From Branchipolynoe longqiensis (lineage: Eukaryota; Annelida; Polychaeta; Phyllodocida; Polynoidae): a stretch of DNA of 64,000 nt. The stretch spans positions 95,410,852-95,474,851 of the forward strand of contig CM059193.1 of NCBI GenBank assembly GCA_030323885.1, given 5' to 3'. The translations under genes were made by a program, and so were the position numbers. Under the pieces are notes generated by a model, which ran no database searches, was not told the DNA's origin, and was given only the letters and a program-made list of their open reading frames with translations. The number at the start of each line of letters is the position of its first letter. The stretch's first letter is position 1. Shown in pieces: positions 34,473-43,959 of the stretch.

Positions 34473-34832
34473 AAGCTGCATAGTCCGATGAAATATCAAA
34501 TTTTCAAAACCAAACCAATTATCTAGATTTCATTTTACATATCTAATTTAGATACTGATGCACTTATTAAGCATTTGTTTCTGCGTAAAAGGCAATACCG
34601 AGTCAATTTAACAGAACCTGTTACTGCAAAAAGTCTATATCGTGTCAGAGTTTTGGCAAGCTTGCCAAAAGTAATTTTCCATGTTTGCACTCAAAATATC
34701 TCAAAAGTTTACCATTTAAAAACAAAAGTAAATCTGAACTAATGTAAAGTAGAAACTAGTGATCGATCTAATATATTTATCTCATAAAAAATACGGCAAT
34801 TCAAAACCATCGGACTATGCAACTTTAAACGT
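34473..34832. mobile_element. MITE family C copy
   Basis: Left CAAAGCTGCATAGTCCGATG and right CATCGGACTATGCAACTTT are terminal inverted repeats. The interior (ATCAAATTTTCAAAACCAAA, ACTTATTAAGCATTTGTT, ACAGAACCTGTTACTGC) matches the clean copy at 46347-46695. No coding capacity. Confidence 0.85.
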
Positions 34833-34849
34833 TGAGCTGGCTTTGCTAA

Positions 34850-35290
34850 CAGAAGGGGAGGAGGGGGAGGGGAAGGGATGCTGAAAGGGAGGGAGAGGGA
34901 GAAGGGCGAGAGGAAGGGAGAGTGTGACGGCGTGGAAAGGGGAGGGGGAGTAATTGGGAGGGGGGGGGGGGCGGAGAGGGAGGGTAAGGGGAAGGGAGAG
35001 AGGGGGGAAGGGGAGAGGGAAGGTGAATGGGACAGGGAGGGGGAAGGAGAGAGGAAGGGGAGGCGGAGGAGAAGAATGAAGTGAGACAAAGGGGAGCGGG
35101 AATGTGGGAGGGAGGGTAGGGAGATGTGAAGAAAGGGGAGGAGGGGGAGGAGGAGGAAGAGGGAAAGGATAAGACAGAGAGAGAAGGGAGGAAAAGAGGA
35201 GGGGAATGAGGAGAGGTAGGAGGAGAGGAAAGGGAGAGGGGGGGGGAGGAGACTGGCAGTAGAGGGGAGGTGGGAGGGGTAGGGGGAGAG

Positions 35291-35331
<41 letters not shown>

Positions 35332-35600
35332 GGGGGGGGTGGGGGGAGGGGGAGAGTGGGAGATGGGGGAGGTGGGAGGGAGGTGGGAGAGGGAGGTGGG
35401 AGGGGGAGAGGGGAGGGGGAGAGGGGAGGGGGAGGTGGGAGGGGGAGGTGGGAGGGGGAGGTGGGAAGGGGAGGTTGGAGGGGGAGGTGGGAGAGGGAGG
35501 TGGGCGTGGGAGGTGGGAGGGGGAGGTGGGAGGGATAAGAGGAAGGGAGAACGGGAGGGGAGGGGGAGAGTGGAGGGGAGAGGGAAGGGGGAGGTGGCAG
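34850..35600. repeat. polypurine (G/A) tract with long G run
   Basis: About 750 bases almost free of pyrimidines on the plus strand, made of GGGAGG, GGGAGAGG and GGTGGGAGGGGGA words, with a nearly pure G run of about 40 bases at 35296-35340. Such tracts can form triplex (H-DNA) and G-quadruplex structures. The long frames across it (Gly/Arg/Glu or Pro/Ser/Leu rich) are compositional artefacts. Confidence 0.93.
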
Positions 35601-35904
35601 GAGGGCGACGCTAACAGGAATGCGAGTCGGGACGCCGCACCACGCCAACTCTCACCCGGCCGCAATTAGATTTGACACTTCTGGTTGGAGACGTCCGACA
35701 CTTCCGGTTTGGGACACGTGGCAGCTCCGCCTGGCGGGACGTGGGCGAGAATGATTCAGCAGGTGCCCGTCATTAGGGGAATCACAATGAGCGCCACGCC
35801 GGCCGAGTTGTGCGCGGCGTCCGTCAGGTGGCGGCACCGGCGTCGGCTGGTACCCGGGCCCGCCCTGACTGCAGATTGGAGACGCCGATCACAAGGTGGG
35901 GTTA

Positions 35905-36385
35905 AGATTTAGATTAGATTACGGTGTTTGAGCTGTCTGCTCAGGCCAAGTCGGAGACTCCACCATCAGGGCCCACAACATGTGGTAAGGATGTTCTGTT
36001 TAGACTTAGATTAAATTAGGGTGTTTGAGCTGTATGCTCAGGCCAAGTCGGAGACTCCACCATCAGAGCCCACTACCTGTGGTAAGGATGTTCTGTTTAG
36101 ATTTAGATTAGATTAGATTGTTTGAGCTGTATGCTCAGGCCAAGTCAGAGACTCCACCATCAGAGCCCACTACATGTGGTGAGGATGTTCTGTTTAGATT
36201 TCGATTAGATTAGAGTGTTTGAGCTGTGTGCTAAGGCCAAGTCGGAGACTCCACCAACAGAGCCCACTCCATGTGGTGAGGATGCTTTGTTTAGATTAGA
36301 TTCGAGTGTTTGAGCTGTATGCTAAGACCAAGTCAGAGATTCCACCATCAGGGCTCACTCTATGTGGTGAGGATGCTCTGTTCAG
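35905..36385. repeat. 97-bp tandem repeat, five units
   Basis: Units contain GTGTTTGAGCTGTATGCTCA, GGCCAAGTCGGAGACTCCAC and CATGTGGTAAGGATGTTCTG, followed by TTTAGATTAGATT. The period is about 97 bp, with the last unit diverging into unique sequence. Confidence 0.93.
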
Positions 36386-36855
36386 TTTTGTCATGTGCGG
36401 TAATGAGTTTGAATCTGCTGGCGTTAGCTGGGTGTATCATACAATCTGTGGTTCATCTGGTATTGTTGATAAAACCTTGTCAAACTGCCCTTTGAGTGAT
36501 TGCATAACCAGAAGACAGTTGAGAATAGATACATTTCATGAAAGCTGCCTGCAAAAGTGTTGAAGTGCTGCTGGCTTTTGCAAGTTACCAGCGGCACTCT
36601 CTTGGGGAGCAAATAGAGGTTTCACACTGGCAAGAACATGTCAAGACAGGCGCAAAACTATTTGTCCCTGCAGTGACTGGTCGGGAGATGTTGGGAGTTC
36701 CATACATCAACCGCCCTTAATGCTGCCACAGTGGCATGGTTTTCTGTTTAGGGTTTGCTCCCTTAGCCTTCGGTTCTGCCAAGAACCTGTACCACAAGGC
36801 AGTGGTTTACAACTCTGCAGGGCAGGGGCATCAAACTCCCTGAGGTATTGCTATA
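36386..36855. other. unassigned spacer
   Basis: Non-repetitive sequence to the right of the 97-bp array. Only short ORFs without similarity that I recognise. Confidence 0.45.
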
Positions 36856-36859
36856 CCTG

Positions 36860-37130
36860 CAATACTTGCATACCTATTTAAGTACATGTTATTTAAACGG
36901 CTAACTTTTGCAACTATTTGAAGTGCAAATATTCAAGAAGTATGCCAACATTCTGACACCATAAGCTTTTGCTGTAACAGGTCCACTTAAATTGCCTCAG
37001 TATTGCCTTCTGTGCGCAATAAATGTTTAATAAACACACCAGTATCTAAGTTAGATATGTAGGATCAAATATACGTAATTGTTTTGTTTTTGAAAACTTG
37101 ATACTTCATCGGACTATGCACCTTTAACGA
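36860..37130. mobile_element. MITE family C, degraded
   Basis: Reverse-orientation remnants of family C: GTAACAGGTCCACTTAAATT, CACACCAGTATCTAAGTTAG and the terminal CATCGGACTATGCACCTTTA at the right end. The left terminal repeat is poorly preserved. Confidence 0.65.
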
Positions 37131-37491
37131 ACCTCCAGCACAACATGCAAACATAGACTATTTTGGGGGCGGGGGGGGGGGTCATAGAGTGGTTATACAC
37201 AGATAACTACAATAAATTTATAGTGCTGTTCCACCAGCATCATAATATTCAATAGAGTTGAGCGCCCGCTACCCATGCACCAACTCGTGGGGGCGAGTTC
37301 AAACACTTCCCGAGTCAAACCCATGACTTAAGCGTGTAAATAATGTTGCTACCTCATCTGGCCCTCAGCTTTATCAGGAGAGTACAAGGAGCATAGGAAC
37401 GAAGCGGCCCTGATATCCACACCTGATAATTCCTGCTGTTGAATTAAGAATGGAAAATAAATACCATGTCGGCTGCAATATTACATCACAA

Positions 37492-37782
37492 CTAATCAAT
37501 CCTCGCCTTCTCCTGGAAGTACCGAACACTCGGGAAAGTCGTCACACTCAGCCCAAGTTGTCCCAGCTTTGCCGTGACCTGTAAGGGATCTGACCTGTGA
37601 ACGCCCACACAGAAAGTTTGCCCTGTACTATTGAAGTCAAAATACGACACGATGCGCCACTCAGCGCTTTCCCATGAAATACACCAAACAAGGTAATTGG
37701 ACAGGTCCCCTAGCCCACCCTGACTGATGTACCATGGAAACAAGGGGACAGGTTCCCTAGCCCACCCTGGCTGCTGAACCAT
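37492..37782 (-). CDS. unidentified 96-residue ORF (low confidence)
   Basis: This minus-strand frame is not in a simple repeat and has a balanced composition, with features such as CISWESAEWRIVSYFDFNST and HRSDPLQVTAKLGQLGL. I do not recognise it. An internal near-duplication (CTAGCCCACCCTG twice, 59 bp apart) gives two similar peptide pieces at its N-terminus. It could be an exon fragment of a host gene, a piece of a transposon ORF, or chance. Splice sites were not confirmed and it has no neighbours to support it. Confidence 0.25.
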   Translation of the reverse strand: MVQQPGWAREPVPLFPWYISQGGLGDLSNYLVWCISWESAEWRIVSYFDFNSTGQTFCVGVHRSDPLQVTAKLGQLGLSVTTFPSVRYFQEKARID

Positions 37783-38475
37783 CGAAGAAAATGCATGACA
37801 ATTATAGTGTATTATCTCCTAATATTAATAATGAAAACAATATTATAGTATAGTACAGTCCAAACATACTTTAAGCACTTTAATCTGTGCCAAATATATC
37901 AGGAGTCTTTACCTGATTTTTCTCGGGCCAACCTTTGCGGTTTTGGGTGTTAGTAGTTTCTATATTAGTTTTTTTTTTAATTTTCAAGTTTTTTCCTAAC
38001 CTGTATATGATAACTTAGCCTACTATGTACATCTACGTAGATGACATACAGGCCTGTGGGAGAGGATCCCATCCCATTGTGGTTTATTACAGCATCCTTT
38101 CACCCATGCCCTGTCCTTAGATAGTACACCAGTGTGCCAGAACTCCCCTGGACCCTTCAGGACTGCGACTAGGTGGGATGGCTGTGTTGTATGGTTAGCC
38201 ATTTCGTATTTCAGGGTGAATCGGATGCATGACCGTGGCCTGCCCGGTTCTGCTTTGGTTTGTGCCAGTACACATACCCAGACGGACTGCGCCCTATGGT
38301 GATAGTCATTTCGATTTCCTTAGTACTTAGGAGGGCTAGTTCCCATATTTGTAATATCTACCATCTTTTCTGGCATGTCTTTTGCTTTTTGTGCCAGAAC
38401 ACAGCAAGCAGTGACTGCGCCCAAGATCAGGTGAGATATTGTTTCTTCAGTAGGTGGTTGTGTATTATGTTTTCT

Positions 38476-38880
38476 TTAAGGACCTTTTATAGTGGTCCAT
38501 GCTTTTGATTGCCCGTTGTTGTGTGGGTTGATTATTCCAGCATGTGCCGCCATGGCAAACACACTTCTCTCATAAATTTTGGTGTTACTTATTGCTGTCA
38601 GTAGCACTGGGGCTGCCATTTGCCTGGTGTCCCTACGGGGGGTTGCTGTGTAGCCTGGTTTTGTGGTGTAATGGTGTGCCAGTATTTTGAGGTGCGTTTC
38701 CCTTCTACTCGTTAGTAGTGTTGCATTGCATTTTTTGTGTAATTCGATTGTGGGATATCTTGTGTTCACCTGAAGGCATACTTTGAGGGCTCTATTTTGT
38801 AGCACCTGTAATTTGCTTAATAGTTTTGTATTTCCTCCCATGTATACTACATCGCCATAGTCAAAGTAGGGAGGATCATG
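38476..38880 (-). pseudogene. LINE ORF2 C-terminal region
   Basis: Frame with LLSKLQVLQNRALKVCLQVN, KCNATLLTSRRETHLKILA and a closing RQMAAPVLLTA and RSVFAMAAHAGIINPHN. LQNRALK and the aromatic/Ala-rich end match the conserved tail of jockey/CR1-group LINEs, such as those at 7745-8530 and 23726-23959. It belongs to the same ORF2 as the RT, displaced by one frame. Confidence 0.85.
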
Positions 38881-40544
38881 CCTTTATATATTTTAATTGC
38901 CATGTTTTCAGTCATGTAGTATCTCAGTTTAGCCAGTAGCCATATTTTATGGTTTACTTTTTTGATAGTATTTGTTATGCAGAGGTCATAATTTAGGTGT
39001 CTGTCTAGATCCACTCCCAGATATCGGCAGTTGTCTACTTGTTCTAGTTCGGTATTTCCCAGAAGACACTTTATTTTCTCATTACTTGTTAGCCTGGTAC
39101 CAAATAGTACTGTTTTTGACTTGCTGTTGTTTATGGTTATCCTATTTAGTTGGCACCACTCGATTAGTTTTGTTAGTGTTAGATTCAGTTTCATTTCTAT
39201 TTCTTCGGTTGTTTTGTCTGCAGCATATACCACGGTGTCATCTGCATATAGTTGGATGTTTTCAATTTCTAGCCAGTTGTTTAGATCGTTAATATATATA
39301 AGGAAGAGAAGTGGCCCCAGGACTGACCCTTGGGGTACTCCGCAAGTTATCTTTTCCTCATTGGATATGGATCCATTAACTGTGGTGCATTGCTTTCTGT
39401 TTTCTAGATAGCTCGCTAGCCATTTTCCTGTTACTCCCGTTATTCCCATTTCGGTTAGTTTGCTCCTTAGGATAGGGTGGTCCACCGTGTCAAACGCTTT
39501 GCTGAAGTCTATGAACGCTGCACCCACTAGGTTATTTTTATTGATACTGTTTGCAATATCAGTTATTAAGTTAGCAATTGTTTTTATTGTCGAGTGGTAT
39601 TTTCTGAAACCGCCCTGTTTACTGTTTAATATTTTGTGTTCGTTTAGGTGGTCCATAATATGTCTATGCATTATTTTTTCCATTAGTTTACCAGGCAGTG
39701 GGAGTATGGAGATCAGTCTATAGTTTCCCAGTACCTGTTTATCCCCTCCTTTGTGGAGCGGTGTTACTTTGGCTAGTTTCCAGCAGTCCACATAAGTACC
39801 TTCTGTGAACGATTTGTTGTATAGCTCACATATAACATCTGGGATGCATCCGAATGCATCTTTCAATACTATGCTCGAGGTATTTTCAATGCCCGAAGGC
39901 TTGTTGCAATCAATTGATTTTATGAGCTCACTTATCTCTTTTATTGTGGTTGTGCAATCTCCAATGTCTGTGTTTAATTGTTGCGCTTTCATGGTCCAGT
40001 TTGTGTTGAATTGTTTGGATAGTTTATTGCCTATGGTTGAAAAATGTTTGTTCATTATATTAGCAGTATCGTTGTTGCTGATTTCCACCCCCTCGTTGTT
40101 GTAAAGGGTAATCCATTCTTTATTTTTATTATTTGGTATGAGTATTTTCACATTGTTCCAGAATTTGTGTGAGTTTTTTCCCCATTGCTGCTCTTGTTTG
40201 ACAATGTACCGTCTTTTGGCTTTTCTCACTGATTTCTGGCTACGATTTCTTGCTTTGTGGTAGTTTTCTATGTCTAGTAGTTGCTCGCTTGCTTTGGCTA
40301 ATTTGCCTGTTTTATATTTGTCCATAATTAGGTTGATTAATTCTGGGGTTACCCATGGGTCTTGGTTGTTTTTAATTTTAAGTTTTTTTATTGGGCAGGT
40401 AGTGTCCAGATGCTTTCTGACTTCCCCAATGATATAGTTCCATTGGTCATTTACACCTATCTCAGTTGGAAATGGCAATTTAATTTTCTCTTTCAGATGA
40501 GTTTCTAGTGCCTCTTTTGTGTAGTTTTTGTATGATCTACCCAT
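38847..40544 (-). pseudogene. LINE reverse transcriptase (565-residue open frame)
   Basis: Contains a linker with conserved KARNRSQKSVRKAKRRYIV, then LISILPLPGKLMEKIM, AAFIDFSKAFDTVDHPIL (motif A, about 342-359), CGVPQGSVLGPLLFLIYIND (motif B, about 401-420), and an intact catalytic box LYADDTVVYA with YADD at 433-436, followed by NNSKSKTVLFG and CRYLGVDLD. All catalytic aspartates are present. The frame ends at 38847 by a one-base shift; the next frame carries on with DYGDVVYMGG and the ORF2 tail. Joined to the endonuclease it would form ORF2p, the nicking and target-primed reverse transcription enzyme. Confidence 0.92.
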
Positions 40545-41254
40545 ACGGGGAGTAGTTTTTGTTTTTTGTTTTTATTTTCTTTCTAGTAACATATATCAAT
40601 TCATGATCGCTAATGCCCCAGTTTCTTGTTCCTGAGGTGTGGGTATGATTTGAGTCTGTTATTATTAGGTCTATTATCGAGCTGTTTTCTCCAAGCCTTG
40701 TTAGCTCACTCATTTTTTGCTTTAACCCTCTGCCTTTGATTAAGTTCTCTAGTGAGTGTTTGTTTTTGTTGTTTGTTTTGTAGTTTATGTTGAAATCCCC
40801 TAGTAAGAATATCTCTGCCTTCGTCAGTTTCGACACACTTTCTAGGGATGTCTCCAGTTGTGCGATGAAGTCTTCGATGTTTCCATTTGGCGGTCTATAT
40901 AGACTCCCTACAGCTATATTAGCTTGTTTTTCATTTGTTATGAGTGTCCATACTAGTTCAATATTTGTGTCTGATCTGTTTGCTTCTTGTAATGGCTTAT
41001 GTTCGGAGTTTAGGTATTTTTTGGTGTATATTGCAACTCCTCCACCCTTCTTTTGTATTTGTGCATTGGTCAGTGTTTTTCTATCCTCTCTCACAAGCCT
41101 GTACCCACCAATTTCTAGTGGTTGGTCACTATGCAGTTCATGAAACCATGTTTCTGATAGTGTTAACACATCAAATTTACAGATATCTAAGTGTAGTTTA
41201 ATGCTGTCAATTTTGTTGTAGGCGCTTTGGCAGTTTAGATGGCAAAATGCATGC
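40537..41254 (-). pseudogene. LINE endonuclease domain (APE type)
   Basis: The frame is open from about 41250, where HLNCQSAYNKIDSIKLHLD gives the N-terminal Asn motif upstream of any ATG, and runs through LSETWFHEL (catalytic Glu), QKKGGGVAIYTKKYL, GSLYRPPNG, FLLGDFNINY and WGISDHELIYV (terminal Asp-His pair). All expected catalytic motifs are present. It ends at 40537 at SPYG, where one frame change separates it from the RT. In an intact element, endonuclease and RT would be one ORF2 polypeptide. No ATG was found upstream of the first motif. Confidence 0.88.
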
Positions 41255-41269
41255 CTCTGCCTAGTCTAC

Positions 41270-41813
41270 AATCAATCTCTTCCACCATATTTGTGCGGCA
41301 GTCAGGTCGAAATAGCTGTTTGCGCTGGAGGTGGTTTTTAGTGTGGAATTGGGATTTGTATTTAAAACTACTCAGCCTGCATTATGTGGTCACCTACCTT
41401 AATTTGCTGTCGGTGCTTGCGCCGCCAGTGCATGCGGTCACATTACTGTTCCTGTGCAGCATTAGTAAGGTGGCCGCTGAGTATATATATATTCCGATAT
41501 TATTTTATTTTACAATTAAAATAATACGATTCGGTAGACTTTGAATAATTATTAAAGGATTTATTGTGGCAAATTATGTTATGGTTCTTAACAGAGCCAT
41601 TTCAACATGATCAGTTTGGGTACATTTTCTAAATTTCTATAGCATAACGTCATTCTATGGGCGTGTCGTAAAAGTTTCTCCGTTTATGTTTACGCCCGCC
41701 TCGTAGCAGGTGTGGCGTAAGCTTCAGTTGGGCTTAATTTATCCTGTTTTATTATATTATTTTTATTATTATTATTGTTAACAATGTTTCTATTTTTCTA
41801 TTAACTTTGGCAC
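41270..41813 (-). other. intra-LINE segment between NADAR ORF and endonuclease
   Basis: About 540 bp, AT-rich, with no domain I recognise. It includes a short TATATATA stretch near 41480. It may be an inter-ORF spacer or a degraded insertion. Confidence 0.4.
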
Positions 41814-42302
41814 TTACCTTGATTTCTGGCAGTTAGCCCGGATGTTGTCTCTTGTATTTTGGAGGATTTCACCCATTTTGTTTTTGTATCCCGGTTTGAT
41901 CATTTCTCCTGCCTTTGCATCTTGAAGAAATAATCCTGTGCCCCAGTAGGGGCATCTCGTGCATTCCCTGAAGGCTTTCCCAGGTGCGTTCAGGATTTTC
42001 TCTTTTAGGTCTTTGTTTTGTGTGAATTTGGCCATTACAATGTCCTCCATTACTTTTTCATTGGTTTTTATCCACTCTGGCGATCTCCATACTTTTTTCC
42101 CGATGGCCTTGATGGTGTATGGGTTGTTCGTTGCCTCAATAAGTCGCATGATATCGAACTTATTGTGGTATTTAGCCATAACCGAGCAGTAGTACTGCTC
42201 TGCTGAGCTGTAGGTTTTACCATCTTTTCCTTGGATTTTGCACTCATATAGATTGCTGTAGGGGGAGTTGTGTCCCTGGAAGGAAATTCCCCAGCTATGC
42301 AT
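41814..42302 (-). CDS. NADAR (YbiA-like) domain protein encoded in a LINE
   Basis: A 162-residue intact frame that covers one whole NADAR domain. Visible family features: SPYSNLYEC at 13-21, GKTYSSAEQYY at 28-38 with the conserved Glu35, AIGKKVW at 66-72, the SPEW Trp77, VM at 84-85, KFTQNKDLKEKIL at 92-104, FRECT with Glu113, and the YWGTGL box at 119-124. E. coli YbiA has the same order (SEHYF, KFEQH, WGDG). Family knowledge: NADAR proteins are N-glycosidases acting on riboflavin intermediates or hydrolases that remove ADP-ribose, including from guanine in DNA. Placement directly after ORF1 (8-bp overlap, ATGCATAG) suggests either a separate ORF reached by reinitiation or frameshift, or the C-terminal part of ORF1 after a one-base change. 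The role in the element is inferred, not shown. Confidence 0.85.
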   Translation of the reverse strand: MHSWGISFQGHNSPYSNLYECKIQGKDGKTYSSAEQYYCSVMAKYHNKFDIMRLIEATNNPYTIKAIGKKVWRSPEWIKTNEKVMEDIVMAKFTQNKDLKEKILNAPGKAFRECTRCPYWGTGLFLQDAKAGEMIKPGYKNKMGEILQNTRDNIRANCQKSR

Positions 42303-43304
42303 TCTCTGTTGCTGCCGCTTCTGGGTTTATTCCTTCAACAGTTATGTTCCCGAATTCCGATGGTTTGTATACTTTTCCTTCAATTTCAAAGTTTTTTCCT
42401 CTCATTCTGGCCGTGGTCTGTTCGTTTTTTTCTCTGGCCAGTGTGTACATTTGCTGTACTGTTTTTTCGTCTAGCATTTCCTTTTCAGTCCTGTCGGGCC
42501 TGAGTGTGATGTTCTTAGATTTTTGTTCATCGGTCAGTTTTTGCTTATTTCTGAATAGTTCCCGTTTTTGGCTTTCTTTTTCAAGGTGGATTTGTATCCC
42601 TCTCGGCCTGGGTTCCTTGTGTGGGTTTTTTGTGTCATCAGTGGGGTCTCCCACCTGGTCTTCATTGACCCTTTCTTTCTGTCCACCATCTTGTTTGTTT
42701 GATTCTACATTCGTTGTTCTTTTCTTATTCTTTTTCCCCAGTCTATAGGCTTTTTTTACCACTGTCCAGTCGAAATACATTCCGCTTTTTCCAGTATGTT
42801 TGATACTGTGCTTTCTATTGACTCACCTTCCTTTTCTGGGACGCCGTACACGATTATGTTTAGCTTTTTGTTCTCTTCTGCCGGCTGTGGTAAGGCATTT
42901 TTGTCCTGCGTTGTTGCATTGTCATCCCTTTTGTTTTCATCCTTTCCGTTTTGTGTTAGACTGTAGTTTGCCTTGTACCAGGCACATTCTAATGTTAGGC
43001 TATTGTACGCCATTTGTAATTTGTTCAGTTGATCTCTAAGGCTTTGGATTGTGTCCTTGGATGTTTTTGCGTTCTTTTCTATGTTCTCTGTGTCCGTCCC
43101 GGGGCCTTCCTCCAGTATCGTCACGGACAGTTTGGACTGAAGCTGGCTCATTTCTTTTTTTATCCAGTCCTTGATTATTTTTGAGCCATTTTCTCCTAGT
43201 ATCGTAGCAATGACTTTTTCTTCGAAGTTGTTACTATTTTGGGGGATTGTCGTCTTGTCGGTGGTTTTTATCACCTGATCGTTCCCTATAGCGGCTGCCG
43301 CCAT
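42295..43304 (-). pseudogene. LINE ORF1: coiled coil and RRM-like domain, one frameshift
   Basis: The first frame (182 residues from ATG at 43304) has an N-terminal region, a heptad-like segment at about 75-105 (KTSKDTIQSLRDQLNKLQ) and the first strand of an L1-ORF1p-like RRM, LNIIVYGVPEKEG at about 148-160. Near 42770 it shifts to a second frame that continues the same fold (FDWTVVKKAYRLGKKNKK, a charged linker, RPRGIQIHLEKESQKREL, LRPDRTEKEM) to a stop at 42295. In L1-type elements this protein trimerises and binds the element RNA. The linker is unusually Lys/Asp/Asn-rich. The stop overlaps the ATG of the NADAR ORF by 8 bp. Confidence 0.8.
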
Positions 43305-43309
43305 TTTCT

Positions 43310-43955
43310 AAATGATAGTTTTATTCACTGATTAAATTTCTTTAAAAACCTATATGAGGTGGTACAAACCAGCTGCCCCCAAGAAGGCTAAAACGTTTTC
43401 CTGCCTCACTTTAGTAAAAGCTCATGCATGCTGTTTGCAGTGTAAAATTGTTGGCGCAGGGCCATGACAGCTACACAGTTAGTACTTAGCTGTGAGAGCT
43501 GAATACGACGTGTAGCATCGCACATATGCGTATCCACAGTCACTATAGTGTCAGTGTCACATCCGTGTGAAACGTCCAAGTTATGTGCAAATAAGAACAC
43601 TACCGTAGTGCAGTTTCCTTCTTATTATCCTAGTAATGTATTTTGTTGTCAGTGTTAGTTCTCTATAGCGGCTGTCGCCATTTTTTTAACAGTCGGGCAA
43701 ACCTGTTGCATTTAGTGCTGGTGAGTGGTAATAGGGGATTCTATCAGTTCACTCAATTCACAGCGGTTTTAGAGTTATTAATACATTAGTAATCACACCT
43801 ACACATACATCAATAGTAAAAGTAAAGTAAATGTAAATATAAAGAAAATGTGTGCTTATGTCTGAGTAAGAAAACTACTACTAGTATTACACCTGATCAA
43901 CCACAATCTACCTTATTTGCCGTGGCATGGGATGGCTCCACTGCATTATTATTTC
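43310..43955. other. presumed LINE 5' flank
   Basis: No long ORF. A 28-bp stretch at 43660-43690 (CTCTATAGCGGCTGTCGCCA) closely matches the ORF1 start region at 43285-43310 (CCCTATAGCGGCTGCCGCCA). The promoter or 5' untranslated region may therefore be partly duplicated. Otherwise nothing is recognised. Confidence 0.4.
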
Positions 43956-43959
43956 AGAA

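Larger units (their letters stand above)
38050..43304 (-). mobile_element. APE-type LINE carrying a NADAR domain
   Basis: Minus-strand non-LTR retrotransposon. In order: ORF1 (coiled coil plus RRM-like domain, 43304-42295), a NADAR-domain ORF (42302-41814), about 550 bp with no recognised domain, APE endonuclease (about 41250-40537), RT (40544-38847) and the ORF2 tail (to 38476), then a presumed 3' untranslated region. Three single-base frame changes break the coding sequence (near 42770, 40540 and 38860) and may be decay or assembly indels. Most of the protein sequence is otherwise well kept, so the copy is not very old. Confidence 0.9.

Noticed and set aside
34739..35665. Pro/Ser/Leu-rich ORFs of about 300 residues on the minus strand
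   Set aside because: Compositional by-product of the polypurine tract.
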